Shown: positions 1 to 8,670, counted from the stretch's first letter. The stretch: 64,000 nt of DNA from Alkalicoccus chagannorensis DSM 18086 (GCF_000429725.1 NZ_AUCK01000011.1:59989-123988); one strand, 5' to 3'. Numbers and translations are program-made. Notes: generated from the sequence alone by a model not told the origin.

Positions 1-578
1 AAGTAATCCCCTTCTCTCGTACGCTCATGAAACTCTGCGAATTGTTCATACACTTGGTAAAGCCTGCTCTCCAGCTGCGCACCAGCTGTCGAGAGCGCGC
101 CTTTCTGCACCCACATCTTTTTCTTCGTGTCTTCATATTCATCTGCCATATACTCCACATCGCCGCGGTTCTGTTCTTCACTGTCCACCAGCTCTTCCAC
201 TTCGGCAATGAGATGGTCAATCTGTTTTTCGATAAGCTGCAGTTCTTCCTCCGTCTGCCTGCACAGCTCAAAGGCACGCGGGAAACGGTAGCGGTCTGAG
301 AATTCCTCGATTTCCATCAATCGGTCCTCGATTTCCGGAAGCTGCCTGGTGACGATGTCATCCCACGTTTCGCGCCACGTATTAAAATGAGCTTCTGTTT
401 CACCGGAGAGCCTCAGTTCTTTCAGTTTGGAAAGAGACTGTGTCACCGGACGATTCATCAACTCTGCTTTTTTCAAACCAAGCTGATCGATTCTCGATGA
501 TATTTTCTTCCTCATCCAGATGCTGAATACAATACCCGCAGCAAGTAATGCTGCTGTTATGTAAATCACATATGCCAT
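1..578 (-). CDS. ezrA: Septation ring formation regulator EzrA (5' part only)
   Basis: The first about 192 codons are present; the gene runs off the window at base 1. The protein starts MAYVIYITAALLAAG, an N-terminal membrane anchor (about residues 3-20), followed by a basic KK stretch and a long charged coiled-coil region. This is the EzrA plan: a membrane-anchored, spectrin-like regulator that limits FtsZ ring assembly and helps recruit PBP1. The internal motif TWRETWDDIV matches the EzrA family. GGAGG lies 7 nt upstream of the chosen ATG (576-578). It is divergent from hisJ, as in B. subtilis. Identification is strong although the C-terminus is missing. Confidence 0.93.
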   Translation of the reverse strand, partial: MAYVIYITAALLAAGIVFSIWMRKKISSRIDQLGLKKAELMNRPVTQSLSKLKELRLSGETEAHFNTWRETWDDIVTRQLPEIEDRLMEIEEFSDRYRFPRAFELCRQTEEELQLIEKQIDHLIAEVEELVDSEEQNRGDVEYMADEYEDTKKKMWVQKGALSTAGAQLESRLYQVYEQFAEFHERTREGDY

Positions 579-944
579 GCGCCTGCCTCCCTCACAGCCG
601 GACTGTTCTTTATCAGCCGGTCATCCAGCTGTCCGAACAATTACTAGACGTTCATCATATTTTTTATCAACTCCTATCTTACCATTTAGCCCTGCTTCTG
701 GACGACCAGTTATTTGAATTTCAACAATTGATTCTTTCGACTCATTTTTCCTCTATGTTTCCACCCGGCACTGCCTGCTCATCGCCTGTTACTGCTTCAC
801 AGGCGATGAGCAGACGTCTTATCTGAAAATTTTCTCTTAAATTCAGTAATTTTCTATTGTTTTCTCTCCGTTTTCTGCAGATGATAGAAGGATAACGGAT
901 ACTGGACACCGTTCGACTTCACTGTATTTAAGGAGGACATTCTT
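579..944. other. Divergent ezrA/hisJ intergenic region
   Basis: 366 bases without a credible gene. The + strand open frame at 548-826 has no ribosome site and overlaps ezrA. The region must hold both promoters, but I found no convincing sigma-A pair on either strand. Its one clear structure is the inverted repeat at 775-813, listed separately. Confidence 0.6.
775..813. repeat. Perfect 15-bp inverted repeat between ezrA and hisJ
   Basis: Arms CTGCTCATCGCCTGT (775-789) and its exact complement (799-813) are separated by 9 nt. Neither side carries a T-tract and the flanking genes are divergent, so this is not an ordinary terminator. It could be an operator or a leader structure for one of the two genes. 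Confidence 0.8.
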
Positions 945-1748
945 ATGCTGAGCCATGATGGTCACGTACACACCCCGTTCTGCCCGCACGGCACCGCGGA
1001 TACACTCGCTGCCTATGCAGAAGAAGCACGAAAAAAAGGGCTGAGCGGTCTAACGTTTACAGAGCACGCACCGCTGCCGGCCTCATTTCAAGATCCGGTC
1101 CCGGGCGGGGACAGCGCCATGCACCCGGATGAGCTGTTTCCATACCTGGAGGCTGTAGAGCGCATCAAACAAGAGTACCGGGGCAGCCTGACGATCTTGT
1201 CCGGCCTGGAGGTGGATTACATTCACGGATGGGAAAAGGAAACGAAGGCCCTTCTTCAGGAAGCAGGTCCTTACCTGGACGACAGCATCCTGTCCGTACA
1301 TTTTCTTCAGACAGACAGCCGCTGGCACTGCATTGATTTCAGCAGGGAAGCCTTTGAAGCGGCGGCGCTGGACGCAGGCGGACGCGGGCCATTATATCAC
1401 CTCTACTACGAGACCCTGCTACAGGCCATTCAGGCTGATCTGGGGCCGTATAAACCGGCCCGCCTCGGCCATATCACTTTGATCCGCAAGTTTCAGCATG
1501 CTTTTGACCAGCAGGTCGATGACACGCCGCGGATCAGGGAAGTACTCCATCATCTGGCAGCTGCCGGCATGCAGCTCGACGCCAATACGGCAGGCAGGTA
1601 TAAACCGGAATGCCGCGAGATGTATCCTCCTGAAACCTTTGTTCAGGAAGCAGCCGGGATGGACATCCCCGTTGTATACGGGTCGGATGCCCACCGCTCG
1701 GACCACACAGGTGCCGACATTCAAAGCGTCGCATCCCTCCTGGACTAG
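945..1748 (+). CDS. hisJ: Histidinol-phosphatase, PHP family
   Basis: A 267-residue PHP-domain phosphatase that hydrolyses L-histidinol phosphate to histidinol in histidine biosynthesis. Visible metal-binding motifs are HDGHVH (residues 4-9), TEH (39-41), a Glu in SGLEVDY, SVHF near 117, and GSDAHR near 246-251 at the C-terminus. The start is supported by AAGGAGG 8 nt upstream. Length and the position next to ezrA and ytsP match B. subtilis HisJ. It ends about 100 bp before the next gene, which appears to have its own promoter. Confidence 0.93.
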   Translation: MLSHDGHVHTPFCPHGTADTLAAYAEEARKKGLSGLTFTEHAPLPASFQDPVPGGDSAMHPDELFPYLEAVERIKQEYRGSLTILSGLEVDYIHGWEKETKALLQEAGPYLDDSILSVHFLQTDSRWHCIDFSREAFEAAALDAGGRGPLYHLYYETLLQAIQADLGPYKPARLGHITLIRKFQHAFDQQVDDTPRIREVLHHLAAAGMQLDANTAGRYKPECREMYPPETFVQEAAGMDIPVVYGSDAHRSDHTGADIQSVASLLD

Positions 1749-1806
1749 CGGCTGCTCCACGGACATCCAGAGCCGGAGCTGATGCATGTTCATCCACCGA
1801 GGTCTG

Positions 1807-1815
1807 TGATATACT
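1807..1815 (+). promoter_or_regulatory. Extended -10 promoter of the fRMsr gene
   Basis: TGATATACT is an extended -10 (TG-N-TATACT), 35 nt upstream of the ATG at 1851. The -35 region (TGTTCA at 1787-1792, 17 nt away) is weak, as is common when an extended -10 is present. Confidence 0.45.
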
Positions 1816-1850
1816 CCTGGGCATACTACATGAATGGAAAGGTGATACCT

Positions 1851-2336
1851 ATGGTCAATACAGCAGCAGATCAAGGAACACTCCCGGAAAAGTATCGCAT
1901 GCTGAACCGTCAGCTGGATGCGCTATTGGAGGGAGAAACCAATACTACGGCCAATCTGAGCAATGCAGCAGCACTGCTTCATGATTTTCTTGACGATGTG
2001 AACTGGACAGGTTTTTACCTCGAACAGGAGGGCGGGCTTGTTCTCGGCCCCTTTCAAGGCCTGCCTGCCTGTGTCAGAATTGCTTTTGGAAAAGGGGTCT
2101 GCGGCACAGCGGCTGCGGAAAAACGTACACAGCGGGTAGACGATGTGCATGCGTTTCCCGGCCACATTGCCTGTGACGCAGCGTCCAACTCCGAAATTGT
2201 TATCCCGCTTTTTCACAATGGCGAGGTGTTCGGCGTGCTCGATATTGACAGTCCTGTCCATTCCCGTTTCACGGAAGAAGACCAGGAAGGGCTCGAAGCC
2301 TTCGCCGATACGCTCCAAAACCACCTGAACCGCTGA
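1851..2336 (+). CDS. msrC: Free methionine-(R)-sulfoxide reductase (GAF domain, YtsP)
   Basis: A 161-residue single GAF-domain protein of the fRMsr family, which reduces free L-methionine-(R)-sulfoxide. The three family cysteines are present at residues 74 (LPACVRI), 84 (GVCGT) and 108 (HIACDAAS). Their 10- and 24-residue spacings are those of E. coli fRMsr, so the enzyme should be active. The frame is open upstream to 1782, but AAAGG precedes the ATG at 1851 and the family length fits that start; the longer form would begin upstream of the predicted promoter. It is convergent with ytrP and shares a terminator with it. Confidence 0.88.
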   Translation: MVNTAADQGTLPEKYRMLNRQLDALLEGETNTTANLSNAAALLHDFLDDVNWTGFYLEQEGGLVLGPFQGLPACVRIAFGKGVCGTAAAEKRTQRVDDVHAFPGHIACDAASNSEIVIPLFHNGEVFGVLDIDSPVHSRFTEEDQEGLEAFADTLQNHLNR

Positions 2337-2395
2337 AAGCCGGTCCTGGCCTCCCGTTTCATATAGGCGCAGACCCGTGATTTACGTTCTCAAAC

Positions 2396-2433
2396 AAAGG
2401 CCCTCACCAAAAACAAGGTGAGGGCCTTTTTCG
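2396..2433. terminator. Bidirectional terminator between msrC and ytrP
   Basis: The stem AAAGGCCCTCACC / GGTGAGGGCCTTT is a perfect 13-bp hairpin with T-runs on both strands (the leading A-run serves the minus strand). It sits between convergent genes. Confidence 0.9.
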
Positions 2434-2510
2434 TTTCTACCGTTTCTATGCGGCTCGTTTTTATCGCTGGAAGGTACTCAGAACCGGATTTTCTTTTCTG
2501 ACAGAGCCGC

Positions 2511-4580
2511 TCAGGCGGAGCCTGTCCCTTCTGTTTCAACCTCTTGTTCATCGGGGGCTGCTGTCTGATTTCTGCCGTTCCGTTTTGCTCGGTAGAGACG
2601 CTGGTCTGCCTCGGCAAACAGTCGCTCCAGCTTGATCGTTTCGTCTTCTTTCCACAGGCTGATTCCGCAGGATAGCGTTACAGAAGGTTCTGTTGTTTCC
2701 GGAACGCGGACACGAATCCATTCCGCTGCTTCCAGCGCCGTCCGTTTTCCATGTTCCGGGAGATAGAGAGCCATTTCTTCCCCACCCCATCGACAGGCCG
2801 TCCCGCCGAAACGGTCGGCTGCCTGCAGCAGAACCGCAGCGCTGTCAGCGAGAACCTTGTCGCCAGTCTGGTGGCCGTACGTATCGTTGACCGATTTGAA
2901 ATTATCGAGATCAAAGAGCAGAAGCGAACCGCCGCGATGCTGATCGATAGAAGTTCGTACCTTATTCTCCATGTAATCTCTCGTATAAAGCGAAGTGAGC
3001 GCATCCGTCTCCAGCAGGTAGCGGAGTTCTTCCTGCAGAACAGCGTTGGTTACTGCCAGCGCGGCATGCTGCGTCATAGACTGAAGCACTTTAAATGCTT
3101 CGAAGCTGAGTGCCATTTTTTTGCTGGACAGAAGCAGCACACCGCCGATAATGGTATTATCCTGCACCATCGGGATCCCGGCTGCGGTCTGGAACAACGC
3201 CTCTTTCCCCATCGTCCCGAGAAAAATGTGCTCGCCTTTTTCCAGCAGATCCCGCTGCATTAATCGCCTGTATGGCTCCATGGACGCCTCGTTCCACCTA
3301 TCAGGAAGAACAGAAGCGTGATGGTAGCGCACGTCCTTTAACATGCACACGACCTGGTCCACACCCGTACTTTCCTGAATAGAGGCCGCGAGGACATTCG
3401 TCATGACGGCAGTGGAACGCTTTTTATTTAACAGCTTCGTGAAGTCATTGATGGCCGTCATGTCTTCTGCGTGCCGTTTCGTCTGCTGGTACAAATGGGC
3501 ATTTTCAAGTGAATCCCCACACGAGTCTGCGAGCAGCTGGAGGAACGAGTCGTCATAGGGAGCGTACGTCTCCCCCTTAGTCTGCAGGGTACATATTCCA
3601 TATACTCCCTGACGTCCTTTCAAAGGAATATAGAGTGTGCTGGCGTCGCGTTTGTATTCCGCCTGCTGATACGCCTCGACGACGATATCGGTAGGATTAT
3701 AAAAAGACAGCTGGCTGATTCTGTGATTGCTGATCGAACTCCACTCTCCAGCAAGGTGAATTTCTGCTCCCGCACTTGGATAGAAAGAGTCTACCGCACT
3801 AAGGAAGCTTTCTAGAATATCCGATGTTTCGTTAGAAGAGTGAAACGTTCGGGAAAAACGGAGAAGCAGGTCTTTTTTACTCTTATCTTTTTTCAGCATT
3901 TCTGTTTTATGCAATTTCACCAGGACTGGAGAAAACAATCGAATCATACGTGTCATGTCTTTCTCATGAAGCCGGCAGCCGGCCTCATTCCCGGCAAGGA
4001 TCATGCCTGCAGCCGCCCCCCTGACCGACACGGGATATCCTCTGCTTTCGCTGTCGCCGGTCGGTATCGTGACCGCCGTCTGCTGAGCCGCAGCGTCATG
4101 CAGCTGTCCGATGACCTCATGGCTGCACGTATCGGGACGTACCCGTTCAAGTCCTGCCGTCACAGGGAGCAGGCAATATTCTTCTGCTTCCTGCATGTAA
4201 AGAACGGCTGCAGTCGGGTCGATAAAAAGGGCGGAGAAAAAACGTTTGGAAAACTCTTCGACCGTCTCGTACACTTCCAGGTCTTCGAGCAGTGTGTAGA
4301 CCCAGTCGGACACATCTCTCTCTTCCAGCTGGAGCAGCGCCGCAATACGGCTGTGCTCTGATTCCGGAGCTTCGATGAAAACATTCCCGGGAACGAGAGG
4401 GGCCTCCATCCGGGTGCAGCACGCCGCATCGTTCCGGTAATCGGCGTACAGACGTACCTTCCCGCTCGTATCAGCAGCCTGCACCAGCAGCGGTATGTCC
4501 AGCTTTTCTGCCGCCCCGGCTATTAAATGAAACTGAGATGCTTCAGGTATGTAGTTCCTGCTGTCGATGCGCACAATCAT
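2511..4580 (-). CDS. GAF / GGDEF domain protein (YtrP-like, putative diguanylate cyclase)
   Basis: A 689-residue soluble protein with a long GAF-like sensory region (visible around residues 150-500) and a C-terminal GGDEF domain (about 520-675). The signature is RWGGEEM (597-603), in which Glu replaces the Asp of GGDEF. GGEEF-type active sites are usually functional, although Met at the last position is unusual. FDLDNFKSVND supplies the metal-binding Asp and the substrate contacts. It probably makes cyclic di-GMP in response to an unknown ligand. Position between ytsP and rpsD matches B. subtilis ytrP. The start has GGGAGG just upstream. No transmembrane segment is visible. Confidence 0.85.
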   Translation of the reverse strand: MIVRIDSRNYIPEASQFHLIAGAAEKLDIPLLVQAADTSGKVRLYADYRNDAACCTRMEAPLVPGNVFIEAPESEHSRIAALLQLEERDVSDWVYTLLEDLEVYETVEEFSKRFFSALFIDPTAAVLYMQEAEEYCLLPVTAGLERVRPDTCSHEVIGQLHDAAAQQTAVTIPTGDSESRGYPVSVRGAAAGMILAGNEAGCRLHEKDMTRMIRLFSPVLVKLHKTEMLKKDKSKKDLLLRFSRTFHSSNETSDILESFLSAVDSFYPSAGAEIHLAGEWSSISNHRISQLSFYNPTDIVVEAYQQAEYKRDASTLYIPLKGRQGVYGICTLQTKGETYAPYDDSFLQLLADSCGDSLENAHLYQQTKRHAEDMTAINDFTKLLNKKRSTAVMTNVLAASIQESTGVDQVVCMLKDVRYHHASVLPDRWNEASMEPYRRLMQRDLLEKGEHIFLGTMGKEALFQTAAGIPMVQDNTIIGGVLLLSSKKMALSFEAFKVLQSMTQHAALAVTNAVLQEELRYLLETDALTSLYTRDYMENKVRTSIDQHRGGSLLLFDLDNFKSVNDTYGHQTGDKVLADSAAVLLQAADRFGGTACRWGGEEMALYLPEHGKRTALEAAEWIRVRVPETTEPSVTLSCGISLWKEDETIKLERLFAEADQRLYRAKRNGRNQTAAPDEQEVETEGTGSA

Positions 4581-4686
4581 GTCCCTCCCCCGCAGAATGA
4601 CATCATTTCATCATTCTTTCCGTATTGTCTTCTCTTCATCTATTACTATAGTATCATGTACCCCGTCGATTAGCGAGATAAACAGG

Positions 4687-4715
4687 TTGACTCCCGGCCC
4701 TGTTTTCGTTACAAT
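4687..4715 (+). promoter_or_regulatory. Sigma-A promoter of rpsD
   Basis: TTGACT (4687-4692), a 17-nt spacer and TACAAT (4710-4715) form a near-consensus pair. It predicts a leader of about 180 nt before the rpsD start codon. Confidence 0.85.
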
Positions 4716-4721
4716 AGCTTT

Positions 4722-4902
4722 TGTGCAAATAGGACAGCCTGCGTAAACGTTTTTCTGTATCATTTCATGCCCGCACCGTCGAGGGGTACTGCGTAACCTC
4801 CAGCTGTCGAGGCGAAGGTACCAGACCATGAAATGACAGGGATCCGGGATTACGACCTGTTTATTTCACGTAATTTTTTTATGATGAAGGAGGAGCTATC
4901 AC
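4722..4902 (+). ncRNA. Structured rpsD leader (putative S4 autoregulatory mRNA leader)
   Basis: The untranslated region between the rpsD promoter and start codon folds strongly. CATTTCATG pairs with CATGAAATG, and GGTAC with GTACC inside that stem. A second hairpin (ACAGG...CCTGT) lies nearer the ribosome site. In B. subtilis, S4 represses its own synthesis by binding the rpsD leader. The position and nested pairing fit that mechanism, but the fold was not compared with a covariance model. Confidence 0.6.
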
Positions 4903-5505
4903 ATGGCTCGATACACAGGACCAAGCTGGAAGATTTCCCGCCGCCTCGGTATTTCTCTAAGCGGAACAGGGAAAGAACTCCAGAAACGACCTTACGGACC
5001 AGGCCAGCACGGCCCGAACTCCCGTAAGAAGATGACAGAATACGGACTTCAGCTTCAGGAAAAGCAGAAGCTGCGTCACATGTACGGTATGACAGAGCGT
5101 CAGTTCCACAAGCTGTTTGAGATTGCAGGCAAGCGTGAAGGTATTCACGGTGAGAACTTCATGGCACTGCTGGAATCCCGTCTCGATAACATTGTTTACC
5201 GACTAGGATTTGCACGTACGCGTCGTCAGTCCCGTCAGCTGGTTAACCACGGACACGTGACAGTCGACGGCGGCCGCGTGGATGTACCATCTTACCGCGT
5301 GGTTCCAGGTCAGAAAATTTCTCTTCGCGAACGATCCATGAACATGGATGCAATCAAGGATGCACTGGAAGTCAACGACTTCGTTCCTTCCTACCTTGAA
5401 TTTGACGAAGACAACAAAGTCGGCACTTACGTGCGTCTGCCTGAACGTTCTGAACTTCCGGCAGAAATTAACGAACAGCTCATCGTTGAGTGGTACAGCC
5501 GTTAA
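4903..5505 (+). CDS. rpsD: 30S ribosomal protein S4
   Basis: A 200-residue ribosomal protein S4, a primary 16S rRNA binder and ribosomal accuracy factor. It starts [19 protein letters not shown] and has the S4 RNA-binding domain around residues 92-150 ([20 protein letters not shown]). The N-terminal zinc-binding cysteines found in some S4 paralogues are absent, so this is the zinc-free form. GGAGGAG lies just upstream of the ATG. It is transcribed alone between its own promoter and terminator. Confidence 0.98.
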   Translation: MARYTGPSWKISRRLGISLSGTGKELQKRPYGPGQHGPNSRKKMTEYGLQLQEKQKLRHMYGMTERQFHKLFEIAGKREGIHGENFMALLESRLDNIVYRLGFARTRRQSRQLVNHGHVTVDGGRVDVPSYRVVPGQKISLRERSMNMDAIKDALEVNDFVPSYLEFDEDNKVGTYVRLPERSELPAEINEQLIVEWYSR

Positions 5506-5518
5506 TATGCCGCAGAAA

Positions 5519-5551
5519 AGCAGGACCCAAATCCGGGTCCTGCTTTTTTTG
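5519..5551 (+). terminator. rpsD intrinsic terminator
   Basis: A perfect 10-bp stem AGCAGGACCC / GGGTCCTGCT with a 6-nt loop, followed by a run of T, 13 bp after the rpsD stop codon. Confidence 0.95.
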
Positions 5552-6114
5552 TTGTTCACATCTGCAGGATGTTCGGACGGCGCTTGATCCCTCTGTCGTC
5601 GCCGCCCTTCACTTCTGAAAAGGGTTCGGTTTGTTTTTTCTTTTCAATGAGAATCCTAAGTGCGCCATTTGAAAAACGTCTGAGCACTCCTGAGCCTGTT
5701 CAATTTGTGAATGAGGACCTGTTTTTCTCCCTTGTTCCGCGGGCACCTTGCAAGTGCCGGCACCATCCTTTTTTATGCATGTATCCAAAATCATGAAGGA
5801 GAGAGGGACCCGGCTCCTCGCCGCAGGAAGCCTTCTCGCTGTTTCTGAGCTGTCGCTTTCTGTCCGGGAACGTCAAACAGCCGTATACCATGCTCTTGTT
5901 TCAAGAGTGGCATACGGCTATGCACGCCTCAGAGGGCTTGGTCCTGCATCGCCGGAGACGACGGCAGGCAGATTTGAGCAAGTCCGTTTCCAGCAGATGA
6001 TGGTTGATCACCCTGCTCTGTTCACGAAGCTTTTTTCCGTTTAGAGAAAAGGTGCTTCGGCCCTCCGGTACAGGTGCTTTGACGCTTTCTGCTGCATTAC
6101 GAGAAGCGCTGCTC
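5552..6114. other. Gene-free region with one hairpin
   Basis: 563 bases between the rpsD terminator and the sodium-channel stop codon. Short open frames (5569-5796, 5748-6044) lack ribosome sites and recognisable content. The one distinct structure is a hairpin at 5879-5919 (arms near AGCCGTATACCA and TGGCATACGGCT). It resembles the terminator at 12893-12935. No T-tract follows it. Confidence 0.55.
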
Positions 6115-6912
6115 TTAAGGTCGGTTCCGGTCCTGCAGCATGTCCTTGATTTCGCGGATTTCCGACTTCAGTTCCTCGTTGTCTTCATGCAGTCTCGCCA
6201 TTTCCTGCTTATTCACCTCTTCATCTTCATGTCCAAGATAATCAAGAATGACCGCTACGACAAGGTTGAGAATGACGAGGGCTCCGATGACGATGAAGGA
6301 GACGAAGTAAATCCAGGCCAGCGGAATTTCCGCAATAACCGGCCTTGCCACCTGGCTTGCCCAGGATTCAAAGGTAACTACCTGAAGCAGCGTAAACAGG
6401 CTCATATGAAAGCTGTCGAAAAATTCGGCCGGCAGCACTCCCCGGAAAAACGTCGTGCCGATAATCGCATAAATAGAGAAAATGAGTATCGTCAAGCCGA
6501 GAATCCCGGTCAGCGCAGGAATGGAACGGACGAGCGAATCGATAATTTTCTTCAGTGCCGGTATAGCCGGAATCATCCGGATCAGACGCAGCACGCGGAT
6601 CAGACGAAGAACACTGACCAGTGGTGTGTTATAAAAGATGAGACTGAGAGCTACAATGGCGAAATCAAAATGGTTCCACGGATTTTTAAAATAGCCGCGG
6701 ATCCCCAGCCCCGTCAGTTTAATCATCAGCTCGATAACAAAAATCCACACAATAACCGTATCAAGGACGAGCAGCAGATCATTGCCGGGCTGATACGACT
6801 CTGCAATGATGATCAGGCCGTTAAAAATGATGATGCTGATGATGATTGGCTGAAACCACGGATGGTTGGCGATGCTGGCCATTAACGCCCGGAAAGATGA
6901 CGTGTCACTCAT
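6115..6912 (-). CDS. Voltage-gated sodium channel, NaChBac family (BacNaV)
   Basis: 265 residues with six membrane segments. S4 carries Arg at every third position (R103, R106, R109, R112 in SVLRLIRVLRLIRM). The pore helix reads LLQVVTFESWAS. The family selectivity filter is TLESWAS in NaChBac; here it is TFESWAS (FESWAS at 181-186), keeping the sodium-selective Glu. A charged C-terminal helix (about 227-262, EELKSEIREIKDML) fits the tetramerising coiled coil. In alkaliphilic Bacillus such channels return sodium to the cell and support motility and pH homeostasis. motPS lies about 10 kb away. It ends a pair with tyrS on the same strand (25 bp gap). Confidence 0.93.
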   Translation of the reverse strand: MSDTSSFRALMASIANHPWFQPIIISIIIFNGLIIIAESYQPGNDLLLVLDTVIVWIFVIELMIKLTGLGIRGYFKNPWNHFDFAIVALSLIFYNTPLVSVLRLIRVLRLIRMIPAIPALKKIIDSLVRSIPALTGILGLTILIFSIYAIIGTTFFRGVLPAEFFDSFHMSLFTLLQVVTFESWASQVARPVIAEIPLAWIYFVSFIVIGALVILNLVVAVILDYLGHEDEEVNKQEMARLHEDNEELKSEIREIKDMLQDRNRP

Positions 6913-6937
6913 GTTCGGGCTCCTTTCCCTACTGCAT

Positions 6938-8218
6938 TCAACCGCTCCATCGAATCAGGAAAAACTTCTTCTTCCCGCGGCGGATGATGGTAAAGGCTTT
7001 ATCTATTTGATCTTTCTCTTCGACCTGATAATCCAGGTCCTGGCAGCGGGTGCCGTTCACATAAACGGCGCCATTCGTTATGTCCTCTCTCGCCTGCCTC
7101 TTCGATGTTACGATTCCAGCTTCGATGAGCAGTTCTACCAGCGGCATCTGCGCTTCCTCCATGCGGTAGGACGGCACATCTTTAAAACCTTGACTGATTT
7201 CAGCTGTCGTCAGGGAGGTAAGGTCACCACCGCCGAAAAACGCCTGTGTGATATTCTGTGCCTGGTGCAGATTTTCTTTATCATGGACAAAGGCCGTAAG
7301 CTCTTCTGCCAGCCTTCTCTGGGCTGCACGCTCATGAGGTCGTTCCTGGACTTCCTTTTCGAGCGAGCGGATCTCCTCTTCCTCCAGAAACGTGAAATAC
7401 CGGAGAAACTTGATGACGTCCTGATCGTCAGTGTTCAGCAGAAACTGGTAGAACTCATAAGGGGAGGTTTTTTCCGGGTCAAGCCAGACGGCTCCTCCCT
7501 CCGTTTTGCCGAACTTCTGCCCGTCGGCTTTCGTCACGAGCGGAATCGTAAATCCATAAACTGGCTCACGGCCGCTTTCTTCCATGCCATATGTGCGGCG
7601 GATCAATTCGAGCCCTGCCGTAATATTCCCCCACTGATCACTGCCGCCGATCTGCAGCTTGACACCGTGATGGTCATGCAGATACTGAAAATCGAGCGAC
7701 TGCAGAATCTGGTAGCTGAACTCCGTAAAGGAAATGCCGCTTTTGATCCGGGCTTCGACAGATTCTTTTGCAAGCATGTAGTTAACACCGAAATGTTTGC
7801 CGGTATCCCTCAAAAAGTCAATGATGGTCATGCTGCCGATCCAGTCATAGTTGTTGACGAGGACCGCTTTGTTTTCCCCTTCAAAATCGAGGTACTTCTC
7901 CAGCTGATGCTGAATTTTCCTGCTGAAGCCTTTCACTACTTCTTCTTCATTGAGGCTTCGCTCTGCGCTTTTGCCGCTCGGGTCCCCAATGAGTCCGGTG
8001 GCTCCTCCTACGAGCGGGTAGGGCTGATGCCCGGAGAGCTGAAAGCGCCGGAGCGTGATGATCGTCAGGAGATGTCCGATGTGCAGGCTGTCCCCTGTCG
8101 GATCGAATCCGCAGTAGAGCTTTACCTGTTCTTGATTCAACAGCTCCTTTAATCCATGCTCATCGGTCACCTGATTTACGAGTCCCCGGTTCTTCAGGTC
8201 CTCTAAAATGTGTGTCAT
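6938..8218 (-). CDS. tyrS: Tyrosyl-tRNA synthetase (TyrS type)
   Basis: A 426-residue class I synthetase that charges tRNA-Tyr. HIGH motif at residues 46-49 (SLHIGHLL), KMSKS equivalent KFGKT at 235-239, tyrosine pocket GGSDQWGN near 191-198, and a C-terminal S4 RNA-binding domain (about 355-420). The gene is preceded by a T-box leader. Next to rpsD and the sodium channel as in related bacilli. Confidence 0.97.
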   Translation of the reverse strand: MTHILEDLKNRGLVNQVTDEHGLKELLNQEQVKLYCGFDPTGDSLHIGHLLTIITLRRFQLSGHQPYPLVGGATGLIGDPSGKSAERSLNEEEVVKGFSRKIQHQLEKYLDFEGENKAVLVNNYDWIGSMTIIDFLRDTGKHFGVNYMLAKESVEARIKSGISFTEFSYQILQSLDFQYLHDHHGVKLQIGGSDQWGNITAGLELIRRTYGMEESGREPVYGFTIPLVTKADGQKFGKTEGGAVWLDPEKTSPYEFYQFLLNTDDQDVIKFLRYFTFLEEEEIRSLEKEVQERPHERAAQRRLAEELTAFVHDKENLHQAQNITQAFFGGGDLTSLTTAEISQGFKDVPSYRMEEAQMPLVELLIEAGIVTSKRQAREDITNGAVYVNGTRCQDLDYQVEEKDQIDKAFTIIRRGKKKFFLIRWSG

Positions 8219-8269
8219 GTGTCTTCCCCCTTGATTTTAGTGTAATCAGACAGCGTCGTTGCGACGAGA

Positions 8270-8320
8270 GCCGGCATCCGACGGCTGCTTCTGTAATGAA
8301 AACTTATCCATTCCAGCCAA
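8270..8320 (-). repeat. Relic of the dispersed terminator-docked repeat, inside the tyrS leader
   Basis: ATGAAAACTTATCCATTCC at 8296-8314 matches the highly conserved end of the repeat described at 33809-33959, in the same orientation and again directly next to the T-run of a terminator. Here that is the T-box terminator (T-run 8322-8328). The rest of the copy is diverged (a GCCGTC block remains on the minus strand near 8281). It lies between the T-box terminator and the tyrS start codon. Confidence 0.55.
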
Positions 8321-8321
8321 G

Positions 8322-8577
8322 AAAAAAACGCCCCCTGCTGCTTCTGCAGCAAGGGGCGCTGGTCGTCCAGCACGGTGCCACCCTTCTCTCAGACCGCTGT
8401 GATCTGATCTCAACTGCGTAACGTGCAGCGGCGGCGCTGTTTCCAGCGGCGGACTCCCAGAACGTAATTCATCTGTCTGTTTATGCCTGGTTCGCATCGG
8501 CCACCAGTTTTCTGTACAGGGAAACAGCAGACTACTTTTTCTGTTCAACGTCGATCATGATATGCATACCACTCTAT
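8322..8577 (-). promoter_or_regulatory. T-box riboswitch of tyrS
   Basis: Read on the minus strand, the leader has a stem I with a GGTGGCC...GCGAACC distal loop. A candidate specifier codon UAC (Tyr) follows at 8466-8464, in GAATTACGTT. The T-box sequence GGGTGGCACCGTG is at 8383-8371. A strong terminator (13-bp arms, 8329-8358, with one mismatch) ends in seven T at 8328-8322. Uncharged tRNA-Tyr should stabilise the antiterminator and permit tyrS transcription. Confidence 0.9.
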
Positions 8578-8607
8578 TTTTTATCACAGGCGAACTGGTT
8601 CAGTCAA
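8578..8607 (-). promoter_or_regulatory. Promoter of the tyrS leader
   Basis: TTGACT (minus strand, 8607-8602), an 18-nt spacer and TAAAAA (8583-8578). The -35 is strong and the -10 modest. Confidence 0.65.
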
Positions 8608-8642
8608 GCTTTTCACCGATAGGGATTAAGACCATCAACCTA

Positions 8643-8670
8643 TTGGGCACAGATAGTCATATGATATAAT
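8643..8670 (+). promoter_or_regulatory. Sigma-A promoter of the PBP1A gene
   Basis: TTGGGC (8643-8648), 16 nt, then TATAAT (8665-8670) with an extended TG. Transcription should begin near 8677, so an ATG at 8669 cannot be the start codon. Confidence 0.8.

Noticed and set aside
5748..6044. 98-codon + frame after rpsD
   Set aside because: No ribosome site, runs through the hairpin at 5879-5919, no recognisable content.
6866..8152. 428-codon + strand frame opposite tyrS
   Set aside because: Shadow of tyrS, which has all synthetase motifs and a T-box leader; the + frame has no ribosome site.
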